From the NCBI GenBank assembly GCA_031267685.1, contig JAIRYV010000105.1, forward strand, positions 1 to 47,770: a DNA stretch of 47,770 nt, read 5' to 3'. Both the position numbers and the translations under genes were made by a program. Positions 24,249 through 32,855 of the stretch are shown here, one piece after another (positions within the stretch are counted from its first letter, which is position 1; every line of letters starts with the position of its first letter). Source of the DNA: Treponema sp. (GTDB lineage Bacteria; Spirochaetota; Spirochaetia; Treponematales; Breznakiellaceae). The notes under the pieces are model-generated. The model was not told where the DNA came from. It saw only the letters and a program-made list of their open reading frames with translations, and did not search any database.

Positions 24249-25268
24249 ATGGCAACGATAAAAGATGTAGCGGCAAAGGTGGGTGTTTCGGTGAGTACGG
24301 TTTCTTACGCGCTCAACGGTACGCGCCCAATCTCGGCTGAGAAGAAAGAACTTATACTCAAGGTGGCACAGGAACTACATTATAGTCCCCGTGCGATTGC
24401 CCGTAGTCTGGCAACTAAACGCACGCATATTATTGCCATGCTGTTTCCAGCTGTGGAACGTGGGCTGGGGCTTTCTGAGATCGACCTGATAACACGAGCC
24501 GCAAAAGAGGCTATGGGACACGCGTACCATTTGGTTATTTGGACCTTACAAACTGGCAGTGAAGATGAACTGAGGGAACTGCTGGCTCAGGAATTGGTTG
24601 ACGGCATCATTCTTATGGAGGTACATAAGCACGATTGGCGCATAGCCACGCTGAAAGAAATGGAAGTGCCCTTCATCATTCTAGGGCGAGATGATTCAGC
24701 GCCAACGGAAAGCTACATCGACGTTGATTTTTTCGACACTATGATGCGTTGCATCAGTTACCTGAAAGGACTGGGACACTGGCATATTGACTTTATCAAC
24801 CAGTCTGAAAAATCGTTCAAAGATGGTTATGGCCCGGTTACGCACACTCACGAGGCGTTTCATTACTTTTGTACCAACTTTGACATTGATGGCAAAGAGT
24901 ATTTTTACGGCTGGGAAAACGAAACAGTCCGCGATCGTATTGAATCACTGTTGAGGGAACGGAGCGAGACAAGCGCGTATATCGTTATGAATGACAAGGC
25001 GCTCACGGGAATCATCGCTGGTATCATGGGCAGGGGCTTGCATATCCCCAAAGACATATCGCTTGTCTCGATCATTTCTTCGGCTGGTGCGGCTTCGTTC
25101 TTCCTGCCCTCGCTCACGGCCTTTGAGATGGACATCAATGCGATGATGGAAGCGGCCATATCTCAGCTTATCGCAAAGATTGAGGGGCGCTATGCGGAGC
25201 TGTCCACACGCCTGATCCCCTGCATCTTGAGGGAAAGAAACAGTACGGCTAGAGCGCGGGCGCAGTAA
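24249..25268 (+). CDS. LacI-family transcriptional repressor
   Basis: The 339-residue protein begins with a classical LacI DNA-binding domain (MATIKDVAAKVGVSVSTVSYAL, then the hinge RAIARSLATKRTHIIAMLFP) and a periplasmic-binding-protein-like effector domain (about 62-330). It probably senses a sugar carried by the downstream transporter. It is the first gene of the operon lacI-type regulator, substrate-binding protein, two permeases and a hexose-phosphate mutase, and sits behind its own operator, so it should be autoregulated and set the operon's level. Confidence 0.93.
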   Translation: MATIKDVAAKVGVSVSTVSYALNGTRPISAEKKELILKVAQELHYSPRAIARSLATKRTHIIAMLFPAVERGLGLSEIDLITRAAKEAMGHAYHLVIWTLQTGSEDELRELLAQELVDGIILMEVHKHDWRIATLKEMEVPFIILGRDDSAPTESYIDVDFFDTMMRCISYLKGLGHWHIDFINQSEKSFKDGYGPVTHTHEAFHYFCTNFDIDGKEYFYGWENETVRDRIESLLRERSETSAYIVMNDKALTGIIAGIMGRGLHIPKDISLVSIISSAGAASFFLPSLTAFEMDINAMMEAAISQLIAKIEGRYAELSTRLIPCILRERNSTARARAQ

Positions 25269-25350
25269 ACAAAACATAACCTATTTGTGTTCAAACATGG
25301 GTACAAGAGACCGTATGGTTTCTTATTTTTTGCTTTTGAGGAGTTTTATT

Positions 25351-26595
25351 ATGAAGAAACTTTTTCTAGGTGTGATCCTGTTTGTCGCAGCAAGCATGGT
25401 CGTATTCGGTTCGGCTAGTCGGCAGGCTGCCCCGTCATCAAGTGGGGAACTCGTTATCAACTTTTATGAACATTCTGATAACGATGCCATTGTCAACAAA
25501 TTGGTTGAAACCTACAACGCAAGTCATCCCGGCATCCGTGTTGTGTATCACAGCATTCCAAACGATGACTACGATGATAAGATTAAGGTGCTTGCCGCTG
25601 GCGGCAGCGACATGGACATCTTCTGGATTCGTAGTCCTGCGCAAACCCAGCAGTTTATCACCAACAACGCCCTGCTCGATCTAAGCTCTTACATCCAAGG
25701 CTCTGGTCTTGACCTTGCCCCCATTCGTAGCACGTCGCTCCCTGGCGCAATGCGTAGCGGCAGGATTTATGGCCTGCCTACAACCGGTTCTGCCTGGATG
25801 CTTTTCTACAATAAAGACCTCTTTGATGCTAAGGGACTTCCTTACCCCATCAATCTCACCTGGACCCAGTACCTTGAGCTTGCCAAGCAGCTTACCTACA
25901 CGGAGGGCAGCAAGAAATACTGGGGTGGACTCTGCCCTCCGTGGACTATGAACTTGGGCGCGTCCTCTGCTGGTGAATACCTCACCGCGGATCCCATGCC
26001 CTACACCCGCCGTTATGCGGAAGTCCTCTACCAGATGTATGTTGGCGACAAAAGCCACCCCAGCATTGAGGACATGAGCGTAGGGACCTTTGATGTAGGC
26101 GCCTTCTTTGACGCGGGTAACGTGTATATGATGATCATGGGCGACTGGCAGTATAACCTTTTCAAAGGTAACTTTAACGTTGCTACCGCTCCTATGCCGA
26201 TTTTCGACGGTATAGCACAAGGCTCAACTGTTGGTCAGGCTTCGTTCTTTGTTGTGTCCGCTGGTTCCAGGCATCCTAAAGAGGCTTATGATTTCATCGA
26301 ATGGGCGCTTACCAGTGATCAAGGTACGACGATATATGCCAGTTCCAAAAACGTTCCTTCCTACTCAACCCCAGAGGCGTTGGCTGAGTATCAGCGCCTT
26401 GTTACGGTTCCCGGCGTGGAGTACCGTTTCTCGGCAAAGGTCGGCACAGAGCAGGGGACAGAGACGTACTATGGCGAGATTAACGACGCTTTCAGCCAGG
26501 AGATTCAACTCTATCTGATCGGGGAACAGACCCTGGATCAAACATTCACCAACTTCTACAGGCTCAGGAGCGAAGTTATCGCAAATAACAGGTAA
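25351..26595 (+). CDS. ABC sugar transporter, solute-binding protein
   Basis: The 414-residue extracellular solute-binding family 1 protein has a signal peptide (MKKLFLGVILFVAASMVVFG) with no lipobox cysteine, then the mature fold (ELVINFYEHSDNDAIVNKLVETYN, GGSDMDIFWIRSPAQTQ, YGLPTTGSAWMLFYNK, GASFFVVSAGS, AYDFIEWALTSDQ). Family 1 proteins capture oligosaccharides for CUT1 importers. The ATG at 25351 follows GAGGAG. It is separated from the permeases by a strong hairpin, a layout that usually raises the amount of binding protein relative to the membrane parts. Confidence 0.9.
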   Translation: MKKLFLGVILFVAASMVVFGSASRQAAPSSSGELVINFYEHSDNDAIVNKLVETYNASHPGIRVVYHSIPNDDYDDKIKVLAAGGSDMDIFWIRSPAQTQQFITNNALLDLSSYIQGSGLDLAPIRSTSLPGAMRSGRIYGLPTTGSAWMLFYNKDLFDAKGLPYPINLTWTQYLELAKQLTYTEGSKKYWGGLCPPWTMNLGASSAGEYLTADPMPYTRRYAEVLYQMYVGDKSHPSIEDMSVGTFDVGAFFDAGNVYMMIMGDWQYNLFKGNFNVATAPMPIFDGIAQGSTVGQASFFVVSAGSRHPKEAYDFIEWALTSDQGTTIYASSKNVPSYSTPEALAEYQRLVTVPGVEYRFSAKVGTEQGTETYYGEINDAFSQEIQLYLIGEQTLDQTFTNFYRLRSEVIANNR

Positions 26596-26608
26596 GGGGG
26601 GCGCTTTG

Positions 26609-26666
26609 AAAGCCAGAAAGAAGCCCACGGATTACCTGTAAGCTGTGGGCGCTTCTGGCTTTTATT
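26609..26666 (+). terminator. Intercistronic hairpin after the binding-protein gene
   Basis: AAAGCCAGAA (26609-26618) pairs with TTCTGGCTTT (26653-26662), with inner GCCCAC/GTGGGC pairing and a run TTTTATT after it. It looks like a partial terminator or mRNA stabiliser inside the operon, since the permease gene follows with its own ribosome site. Confidence 0.8.
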
Positions 26667-26691
26667 CAAGTCATATAAACAGGAAGCTGCT

Positions 26692-27594
26692 ATGAGAAAA
26701 CGAAAAATGACCTCCCTTGAGAAGCGGGAAGCCTTGAGTGGGTATCTGTATATTCTGCCTAACTTCTTAGGCTTTCTCATCTTCACTGCCATCCCTATTG
26801 TCGCAGGACTGGCGATCAGTTTCACCGACTATACTGGATTCGCCGGTACGAAGTTTGTCGGTATCACCAACTATATAAGGATGTTTAACGATTCGCAGTT
26901 TATCGCGGCGTTGAAAAACAACATCTTCTATTCGCTAACCAGTGTACCGCTCACGCTTCTGGTTGCCCTGCTCCTTGCCCTCATGCTGAATAGGGGATTG
27001 CCGGGTGCGGGCGTCTTCAAAACCCTGTACTTCTTCCCGAACCTTACCTCAATGGTGGCAGTGAGCTGTGTGTTTATGCTGCTCTTTGAGCCAAGTAACG
27101 GCCCAATCAACAGTTTTCTCAGGGCCATTGGCCTGCCCGAAGACCTCATGCCGCGCTGGTTCTTTGCCTCGAAGTCAGCGCTCTTTACGGTTGTGATCGT
27201 TGTAGTCTGGAAACAAGCTGGTTACTACATGATTATGTTTCTTGCTGGTTTGAAAAACATTCCCCAGCACCTCTACGAGGCCGCGCGTATTGACGGCGCT
27301 AATGCCTGGCACTGCTTCCGCCATGTTACCTGGCCTATGCTATCGCCAACAACATTTATGGTAACAATTCTCTGCATGATTGCCTCGTTTCAGGTTTTTG
27401 ACATCATCAATGTTACGACCAAAGGCGGCCCCGGACGCGCCACAACTGTACTGGTGTTTCGCATCTACCGAGAAGCGTTCAATAACTGGAAGATGGGTTA
27501 CGCTTCGGCCATTGCCTACTTTCTCTTTGTGATCATCCTTGTTATCACCCTGATTCAGTGGCAGGGGCAGAAAAGGTGGGTTAATGATGACTAG
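26692..27594 (+). CDS. ABC sugar transporter permease, MalF/UgpA type
   Basis: The 300-residue protein has six predicted membrane segments and the EAA motif (EAARIDGANAWHCFRHVTWPMLSP, about 199-222) that docks the ATPase. AGGAAG precedes the ATG. It heads the permease pair; the next gene starts inside its stop codon region. No ATP-binding subunit is encoded nearby, so a shared MsmK/MalK-type ATPase elsewhere must energise it. Confidence 0.92.
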   Translation: MRKRKMTSLEKREALSGYLYILPNFLGFLIFTAIPIVAGLAISFTDYTGFAGTKFVGITNYIRMFNDSQFIAALKNNIFYSLTSVPLTLLVALLLALMLNRGLPGAGVFKTLYFFPNLTSMVAVSCVFMLLFEPSNGPINSFLRAIGLPEDLMPRWFFASKSALFTVVIVVVWKQAGYYMIMFLAGLKNIPQHLYEAARIDGANAWHCFRHVTWPMLSPTTFMVTILCMIASFQVFDIINVTTKGGPGRATTVLVFRIYREAFNNWKMGYASAIAYFLFVIILVITLIQWQGQKRWVNDD

Positions 27595-28441
27595 AACACA
27601 ACCAAAAAAACACTACGGCTTGTCCCGCGTTCTTTCCGGCGTGATCATCTCCATCATCTGCATTATCATCGCGTACATTATGATTGTCCCCTTTGTGTGG
27701 ATGTTAAGCGCCTCCTTCAAACTGAACACAGATATTTTTTCTTACCCGATTCAATGGATTCCTGAAGTCTTTCACCTCGATCATTACGACAATGTACTCA
27801 CCGAGATTCCATTTCCCATTTACTTTTTTAACTCTGCCAAACTTTCTGTAATCATTACCCTGCTTCAGTTATTTACCTGTTCTCTTGCGGCATTCTCGTT
27901 CAGCAAGCTGCATTTTCCTGGACGCGACAAACTCTTTTTAGGCTATCTGGCGACGATGATGGTTCCCTGGCACGCGATCATGATTCCGCAGTTCATCATT
28001 GTTAAGGGTCTGCATATGTACAACACCCACTGGGCGCTCATTGTACTCCAAGCCTTCAGTGCCTTTGGCGTGTTTTTGCTCAGACAGAACATGATCAGCA
28101 TCCCAGACAGCCTGAGCGAGGCTGCGCGTATTGATGGCTGTTCCACCTCCCGCATCTACTGGAACATCATCCTGCCCCTGACCAAGACTGGCCTTGCTAC
28201 GCTCAGTATTCTCACGTTCAACGGCATATGGAACGACTACATGGGGCCTATGATCTACCTTGATTCCGAGCATTTGCGGACCATACAGATTGCTCTGGCG
28301 AGCTTCCGTGAGGAGTACAGCGCGAACTATGGCGCGATTCTGGCCGGTACGGTGATTTCGATCATCCCGATTGTGATTGTCTATACCTGCGCACAGAAAT
28401 ATATCGTGGATGGCATTGCCTACGCTGGCGTGAAGGGCTAG
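27584..28441 (+). CDS. ABC sugar transporter permease, MalG/UgpE type
   Basis: The 285-residue second permease has six predicted membrane segments and the EAA motif EAARIDGCSTSRIYWNIILPLTK. It overlaps the first permease by 11 bp, so they are translationally coupled. GGTGG upstream serves either ATG at 27584 or 27587. With the previous gene it forms the CUT1 heterodimer. Confidence 0.92.
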   Translation: MMTRTQPKKHYGLSRVLSGVIISIICIIIAYIMIVPFVWMLSASFKLNTDIFSYPIQWIPEVFHLDHYDNVLTEIPFPIYFFNSAKLSVIITLLQLFTCSLAAFSFSKLHFPGRDKLFLGYLATMMVPWHAIMIPQFIIVKGLHMYNTHWALIVLQAFSAFGVFLLRQNMISIPDSLSEAARIDGCSTSRIYWNIILPLTKTGLATLSILTFNGIWNDYMGPMIYLDSEHLRTIQIALASFREEYSANYGAILAGTVISIIPIVIVYTCAQKYIVDGIAYAGVKG

Positions 28442-28536
28442 TTGACAAGTCTTCGCGCCAAAGCCGGGGGATTCTTAAATGTGGCATACTGTTGCCTCTA
28501 GCCGTCCATAGGCAAAATGGATATACTGCTGAAGTT

Positions 28537-30366
28537 ATGGTTTCTTATACTAACTTAGATAGAGCAATTCAGTCTCTTATCCTCTCGCCATCCGGCTGGC
28601 GGGCGGTTTTCGCCAGTGGCAGCGTGTCTGACACCGATGGCGTGTCTGGCACCGGCGACAAAGCTAACGAAGAAAGCGCTTCGCCGAACATTTCGCCCGC
28701 GCATCGTATCATTATCGCTAGAGCAGCGCGGGTGTTTGCCGAGTATCTTCATGCTCACCTGGCGCGGCCTGTGGTTGTTGTGGGCATGGACACGCGGCCT
28801 ACCGGACCAGCCATTGCTCATGAGCTTATCGGAGGCTTGCTCAGCGCGGACTGCGACGTAAAGTTTGCTGGTTTTACTGCTGCACCGGAGATTATGGCTT
28901 ACGCACGGAGTGGCGGCGTTAATGGCTTTGTGTACATCTCAGCAAGCCATAATCCAATAGGACACAATGGCCTGAAGTTCGGGCTTGATGATGGCGGGGT
29001 ATTACCTGCGTCGGAGGCTAAGAAACTCATTGCCGCGTTTCTGGCCAATAAGGACTACGATGATGGCGTCGCGCCGCAGCTTAACAAAGAGCGCCTCCTC
29101 CCTGTGCTAAAAAAATGGAGTGAATGTAAGCGTTCCGCATATCAGGCGTATCTGGCGTTTAGCCGCGAGGTAACCCAGGGCGATACGGCCGGCGGCGACA
29201 TACTTGCCGCCATAAGCACGGGCCTTAAAGCGCGACCACTCGGCATCACCGTTGATTTCAATGGCTCGGCGCGGACGCTTTCCATTGACCGTGAGTTTTT
29301 TGAGTCTTTGGGGATACGTCTTCATGCTATGAACGACAAGCCGGGTATGATTGCTCATCGCATTGTGCCAGAGGGCGAGTCCCTGGAGCCTTGTTGTCGA
29401 TACCTCGAGGAACTTCACGCTACAGATTCTTCTATTATACTAGGCTATGTGCCGGACTGCGACGGTGATCGTGGTAACCTTGTTATCTGGGATCAGGGCG
29501 AACAGCGGGCGAGGAGTCTTGAGGCGCAGGAAGTCTTTGCGCTGGCCTGTGCTGGTGAATTGGCGCAACTTGTGTGGAGCGGCGTGGACACGGCAAAAGC
29601 CGCCATTGCGGTCAATGACCCAACGTCTATGCGTGTTGACCGGATTGCGGAAGCGTTTGGCACAAGCGTGTTTCACGCGGAGGTTGGTGAGGCTAACGTG
29701 GTGGAGCTTGCGCGAAGTTTGCGGAAACGCGGCTATATTGCGCGGATACTGGGAGAAGGCTCGGCGGGCGGTAATATCACGCACCCTTCGGCAGTGCGCG
29801 ACCCGATTCAAACAGTGATGGCTATTGTCAAACTGCTCTGTGTACGAAGTAATGGCGATAAGGCGGGCTTGTTTGAGATATGGCGCAAGCGCGCTGGCAA
29901 GGTGTATTCTGGGGACTTTTCACTCCTGAACATCATTACAACATTACCCGCATTTTACACAACCGGTTCCTATACGCCGGAGGCCGCGCTACAGGTGAAG
30001 AGCGCGGATCACGCGGCGCTTAAGGAGCGTTACCAGGCGGTGTTTCTGCGGGAATGGGAAGCGCGTAAGCCGAGACTTGCGGCGCGTTATGGGCTAACAC
30101 AATGGGAAGTTTTGGGTTATAATGGCATGGAAGAAAAGCGTGGGCTTTCTCGTTTTGGGGAAGCGGGACGTGGTGGTCTGAAGCTGATGTTCAGGGACGC
30201 GGTGGGCAATGAAGTTGCATGGATGTGGATGCGTGGTTCAGGAACTGAGCCGGTATTCCGGGTTATGGCGGATGCGTACAGTGTGGAGCTGGAGCGTGAG
30301 CTTATTCAGTGGCAAAGGGCTATGGTTATTGAGGCTGACGGAAATGAGGTTTCCGGGGGAGTGTAA
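28537..30366 (+). CDS. Phosphohexomutase (phosphoglucomutase/phosphomannomutase family) with REP insertion
   Basis: The 609-residue enzyme interconverts hexose-6-P and hexose-1-P through a phosphoserine. It shows the catalytic serine loop YISASHNPIGHNG, the Mg loop PDCDGDRG and the phosphate-binding RGSGTEPVFRVM. The usual sugar-binding GE(E/M)S(G/A)H motif is GEGSAGG here, which may shift specificity. Near the N-terminus (residues 28-50) a linker reading SVSDTDGVSGTGDK corresponds to two REP palindromes within the coding DNA (28624-28635 and 28642-28653); it is in frame and absent from the normal domain pattern. The start at ATG 28537 is tentative, since an upstream reading from 28492 also exists. 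It ends the sugar operon and may use the imported sugar. Confidence 0.85.
   Translation: MVSYTNLDRAIQSLILSPSGWRAVFASGSVSDTDGVSGTGDKANEESASPNISPAHRIIIARAARVFAEYLHAHLARPVVVVGMDTRPTGPAIAHELIGGLLSADCDVKFAGFTAAPEIMAYARSGGVNGFVYISASHNPIGHNGLKFGLDDGGVLPASEAKKLIAAFLANKDYDDGVAPQLNKERLLPVLKKWSECKRSAYQAYLAFSREVTQGDTAGGDILAAISTGLKARPLGITVDFNGSARTLSIDREFFESLGIRLHAMNDKPGMIAHRIVPEGESLEPCCRYLEELHATDSSIILGYVPDCDGDRGNLVIWDQGEQRARSLEAQEVFALACAGELAQLVWSGVDTAKAAIAVNDPTSMRVDRIAEAFGTSVFHAEVGEANVVELARSLRKRGYIARILGEGSAGGNITHPSAVRDPIQTVMAIVKLLCVRSNGDKAGLFEIWRKRAGKVYSGDFSLLNIITTLPAFYTTGSYTPEAALQVKSADHAALKERYQAVFLREWEARKPRLAARYGLTQWEVLGYNGMEEKRGLSRFGEAGRGGLKLMFRDAVGNEVAWMWMRGSGTEPVFRVMADAYSVELERELIQWQRAMVIEADGNEVSGGV
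28624..28653. repeat. Two REP palindromes inside the mutase gene
   Basis: GTGTCTGACACC (28624-28635) and GTGTCTGGCACC (28642-28653), in direct orientation, are read in frame as VSDT and VSGT. They lie where the protein has a surface linker between the start and the first domain, a place that tolerates insertion. Confidence 0.85.
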
Positions 30367-30367
30367 C

Positions 30368-30826
30368 ATGGGTGTGCGGGGTGAGTTGTTTTCAACAAAG
30401 GTTCAATTAGCTAATCGAACCTACTTTTTCAATGTGAAGGAGAATCGCATGGGCGATCTTTACTTGAACATTGTGGAGAGCAAGAATCAGGAGACCGGTG
30501 GCTTTGAGCGCCAATCTGTTGTTCTTTTTGCCGATGATTTAAGTGAGTTTCTTTCAGGTTTTGAAGAATCTCTACGGGTCATGGAAAAGGCGACGCGGGA
30601 AAAGAAACGTGGCGGTGGGCGTTCCCAGCAACACGATGAGCGCTATGATAGGGCTGAGCGGCGTGAATCAGTGCCGGAAGCGCGACGAGACAGTGGCGAG
30701 CGACACGGAGACCGGCGACAAACACGAGTGCTAGTCAGGAAGGATAAGCCAAAACCGCCGGATGATGATAGTTCCCGTGGCAGGTCTGGCAGTGGACGTG
30801 TTAAGGTGGTGCGACGCAAAAAGTGA
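30368..30826 (+). CDS. PUR-domain nucleic-acid-binding protein (BpuR-type)
   Basis: The 152-residue protein starts MGVRGELFSTKVQLANRTYFF and continues NVKENRMGDLYLNIVESK and FERQSVVLFADDLSEFLSGF, the PUR fold seen in the Borrelia regulator BpuR, which binds RNA and DNA. The remaining ~70 residues are Arg/Glu/Asp-rich and disordered, with an RRKK end, unlike the short Borrelia form. GGGGGAG precedes the ATG at 30368, and the gene begins 1 nt after the mutase stop. A longer reading from 30209 would overlap the mutase and is rejected. It could link sugar metabolism to gene regulation, but nothing proves this. Confidence 0.85.
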   Translation: MGVRGELFSTKVQLANRTYFFNVKENRMGDLYLNIVESKNQETGGFERQSVVLFADDLSEFLSGFEESLRVMEKATREKKRGGGRSQQHDERYDRAERRESVPEARRDSGERHGDRRQTRVLVRKDKPKPPDDDSSRGRSGSGRVKVVRRKK

Positions 30827-30886
30827 TTCGACAGGTTGTAACGTAGGTTTATGCGATTTGTTAGTTTGATAGCTAGGAGGTAAAGT

Positions 30887-31927
30887 ATGGCAACAGTACA
30901 TGAATACAAAAAATTAGAGAATAGTATTGTCCAGAAGTGTGGAGAGTGTGCGACTTTTATTGTCGAATGTGTGATTAGGTTTTTCAAATTTATCTTTGCA
31001 ATCCTTCTCCGTCCATATACTATCGTCTTTGTACCTCACTCTCAGAAGAAGATGTACAACTTTCAAATCAGCGGTATGTTCTCTGTGGCTTTTATCAGTG
31101 GCATTGTGTTTATGTCATGGGTTGCATTTCGTTACACCATGCCCTATGAGAGCGCAGGGGGGAAGATAACGTATAAAGACAGTGGTCTGGAAGATACACA
31201 GGCTAACCTTGATGAGTTGAGGCTTGAGACTGCGCGACTTCAGTCTGCGGCTCGTGAGTTCGAAAGCGCACTTTCGGCTACACTTGCCGCGCTTGGTACG
31301 AATATCGCAGAAAAAAATGCAGTGAATATCGCACTGGGTGAAGACCTTTCCACGTTTTTTAACATACCAACAACAGCAGATGGCGTTTTACAGGAAGTTG
31401 AGGATATTAGACAGCTTTCAGCGTATCTTTCCTCAGCCATTGAGCCTGTCAGGGAAATCGGTACGATCCTCGATACCCAGAGCGCCTTGCTCAACGAAAT
31501 CCCCAGTATCTGGCCTATCAGAGGCGGTATTGGCCATGTTTCCATGTTCTTTGGACAGAACCGACACCCATTTACTGGTCAATACTACATTCATAAGGGG
31601 ATCGACCTTTCCACCTACCGTCAGGGCGACCCTATTGTAGCCACGGCGGATGGCCAGGTCGTTACGGTTGATTACGACGGGGCTGGCTTTGGGAACTATG
31701 TTATTATCAAACATAAGCATGGGTTCTACACCCGCTATGCACACATGCAGAGCGTTAGGTCAAAGGTCGGGGATCGGGTACAGCAAGGCGAAGTTATCGG
31801 ATACATCGGTAATACTGGTCTTTCCACTGGCCCCCATGTCCATTATGAAGTGCATATCGGTTCTGACATTGTAGACCCGAACAAGTACCTCAATATCCGT
31901 TCCAATCTCACCCGTAATACTCGTTAG
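30887..31927 (+). CDS. M23 (LytM-type) peptidoglycan endopeptidase, membrane-anchored
   Basis: This 346-residue protein has a cytoplasmic N-terminus with one predicted membrane segment (about 64-82), a coiled-coil spacer (about 105-205), and a C-terminal M23 domain with the metal ligands H236-x3-D240 (HKGID) and the HVH motif at H317 and H319. Such enzymes cleave peptide crosslinks in peptidoglycan. AGGAGG precedes the ATG. It is directly followed by a bactofilin gene; M23-bactofilin pairs control cell shape in several bacteria, fitting a helical cell. Confidence 0.9.
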   Translation: MATVHEYKKLENSIVQKCGECATFIVECVIRFFKFIFAILLRPYTIVFVPHSQKKMYNFQISGMFSVAFISGIVFMSWVAFRYTMPYESAGGKITYKDSGLEDTQANLDELRLETARLQSAAREFESALSATLAALGTNIAEKNAVNIALGEDLSTFFNIPTTADGVLQEVEDIRQLSAYLSSAIEPVREIGTILDTQSALLNEIPSIWPIRGGIGHVSMFFGQNRHPFTGQYYIHKGIDLSTYRQGDPIVATADGQVVTVDYDGAGFGNYVIIKHKHGFYTRYAHMQSVRSKVGDRVQQGEVIGYIGNTGLSTGPHVHYEVHIGSDIVDPNKYLNIRSNLTRNTR

Positions 31928-31936
31928 GGGGCTAGT

Positions 31937-32347
31937 ATGGGAAGCAAAGATTTTTCACTTAATACCATCATTGGACCTGGCGCATGGGTCAGGGGTGACA
32001 TTGAGTCCGCGGGCTTTACCCGCATAGACGGTAGTGTTCAGGGCGATGTACACGCCCAAGGGCGTGTAGTTATCGGAGAACAGGCGCGCATGAAGAGCAA
32101 TGTTAGCGGAACCGCAATTACCATAGGCGGCATTGTTTATGGCAACATCCACGCCAGTGAACGCGTTATCATTCTTTCAACCGCGCTGATTCTCGGCGAT
32201 ATTGTTACATGGCGTATTCAGGCCGATGATGGTTGCTTGATCCACGGTAAAGTCGTGGTGTGCCAGAGCGCTGAACAATGGGACAGGGCTATCGCTGTTG
32301 AGCGTGAGGCTCAGAGGAATCTACTCCTCGAACAAAAATATGGCTAA
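31937..32347 (+). CDS. Bactofilin (polymer-forming cytoskeletal protein)
   Basis: The 136-residue protein shows the bactofilin beta-helix: TIIGPGAWVRGDIESAGFTRIDGSVQGDVHAQGRVVIGEQARMKSNVSG, IYGNIHASERVIILSTALILGDI, with Gly/Val/Ile periodic turns. Bactofilins form non-polar filaments and guide peptidoglycan enzymes. It lies 9 bp after the M23 gene and overlaps the next gene by 8 bp. Confidence 0.92.
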   Translation: MGSKDFSLNTIIGPGAWVRGDIESAGFTRIDGSVQGDVHAQGRVVIGEQARMKSNVSGTAITIGGIVYGNIHASERVIILSTALILGDIVTWRIQADDGCLIHGKVVVCQSAEQWDRAIAVEREAQRNLLLEQKYG

Positions 32348-32840
32348 GATCGATTCTTCCAATGTGCTAAACCCGTTTTTTAATCCACTGCTTAATGTCA
32401 GGGCAAAACCTGAGACCAGAAAAACAAAAACCAAGCCAGTTATATCCTTTGATACCTTGCTTGATGAAGCCCGACAAGACGAGGCAATAGATGTGCCGGA
32501 CATTCCTGTGTCTGACGAGGCGATTCAGCAAATACTGGATGCAGTACACAGCACGGGTGACGCTTTAAAGAACCGTCCCTTGCCCCAGGAGATACTGCGC
32601 TATAAACAGGCAGTACGCGCCTTTATTCACTATATCGTGGGAAACGGCTATGACGTGGAACGGCAGGTTCACGGCTCGAAACGCTCACGACGCGGTGAGC
32701 GGATTGAAATCGTGGCGCGGGTAGTAGACAACAAACTTGAACAACTTGCCGCCGGCATACTGGCCGGACAGACAACACAGATGGATCTCCTCAACAGACT
32801 TGAGGAGATAACCGGTCTGCTCGTGGATTTAATGCAATAG
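32340..32840 (+). CDS. DUF327 / YaaR-family protein
   Basis: The 166-residue protein has a polar N-terminus with a proline-rich patch and a helical C-terminal region (ILRYKQAVRAFIHYIVGNGYDVERQ, RRGERIEIVARVVDNKLEQLAAGILAGQT, LLNRLEEITGLLVDLM) matching DUF327. YaaR in Bacillus is encoded near yaaT; here the adjacent downstream gene is the YaaT/RicT-type PSP1 protein. Function is unknown. It starts within the bactofilin gene, so it is likely coupled to it. Confidence 0.8.
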   Translation: MAKIDSSNVLNPFFNPLLNVRAKPETRKTKTKPVISFDTLLDEARQDEAIDVPDIPVSDEAIQQILDAVHSTGDALKNRPLPQEILRYKQAVRAFIHYIVGNGYDVERQVHGSKRSRRGERIEIVARVVDNKLEQLAAGILAGQTTQMDLLNRLEEITGLLVDLMQ

Positions 32841-32855
32841 ACTTAGGAGTACGTT

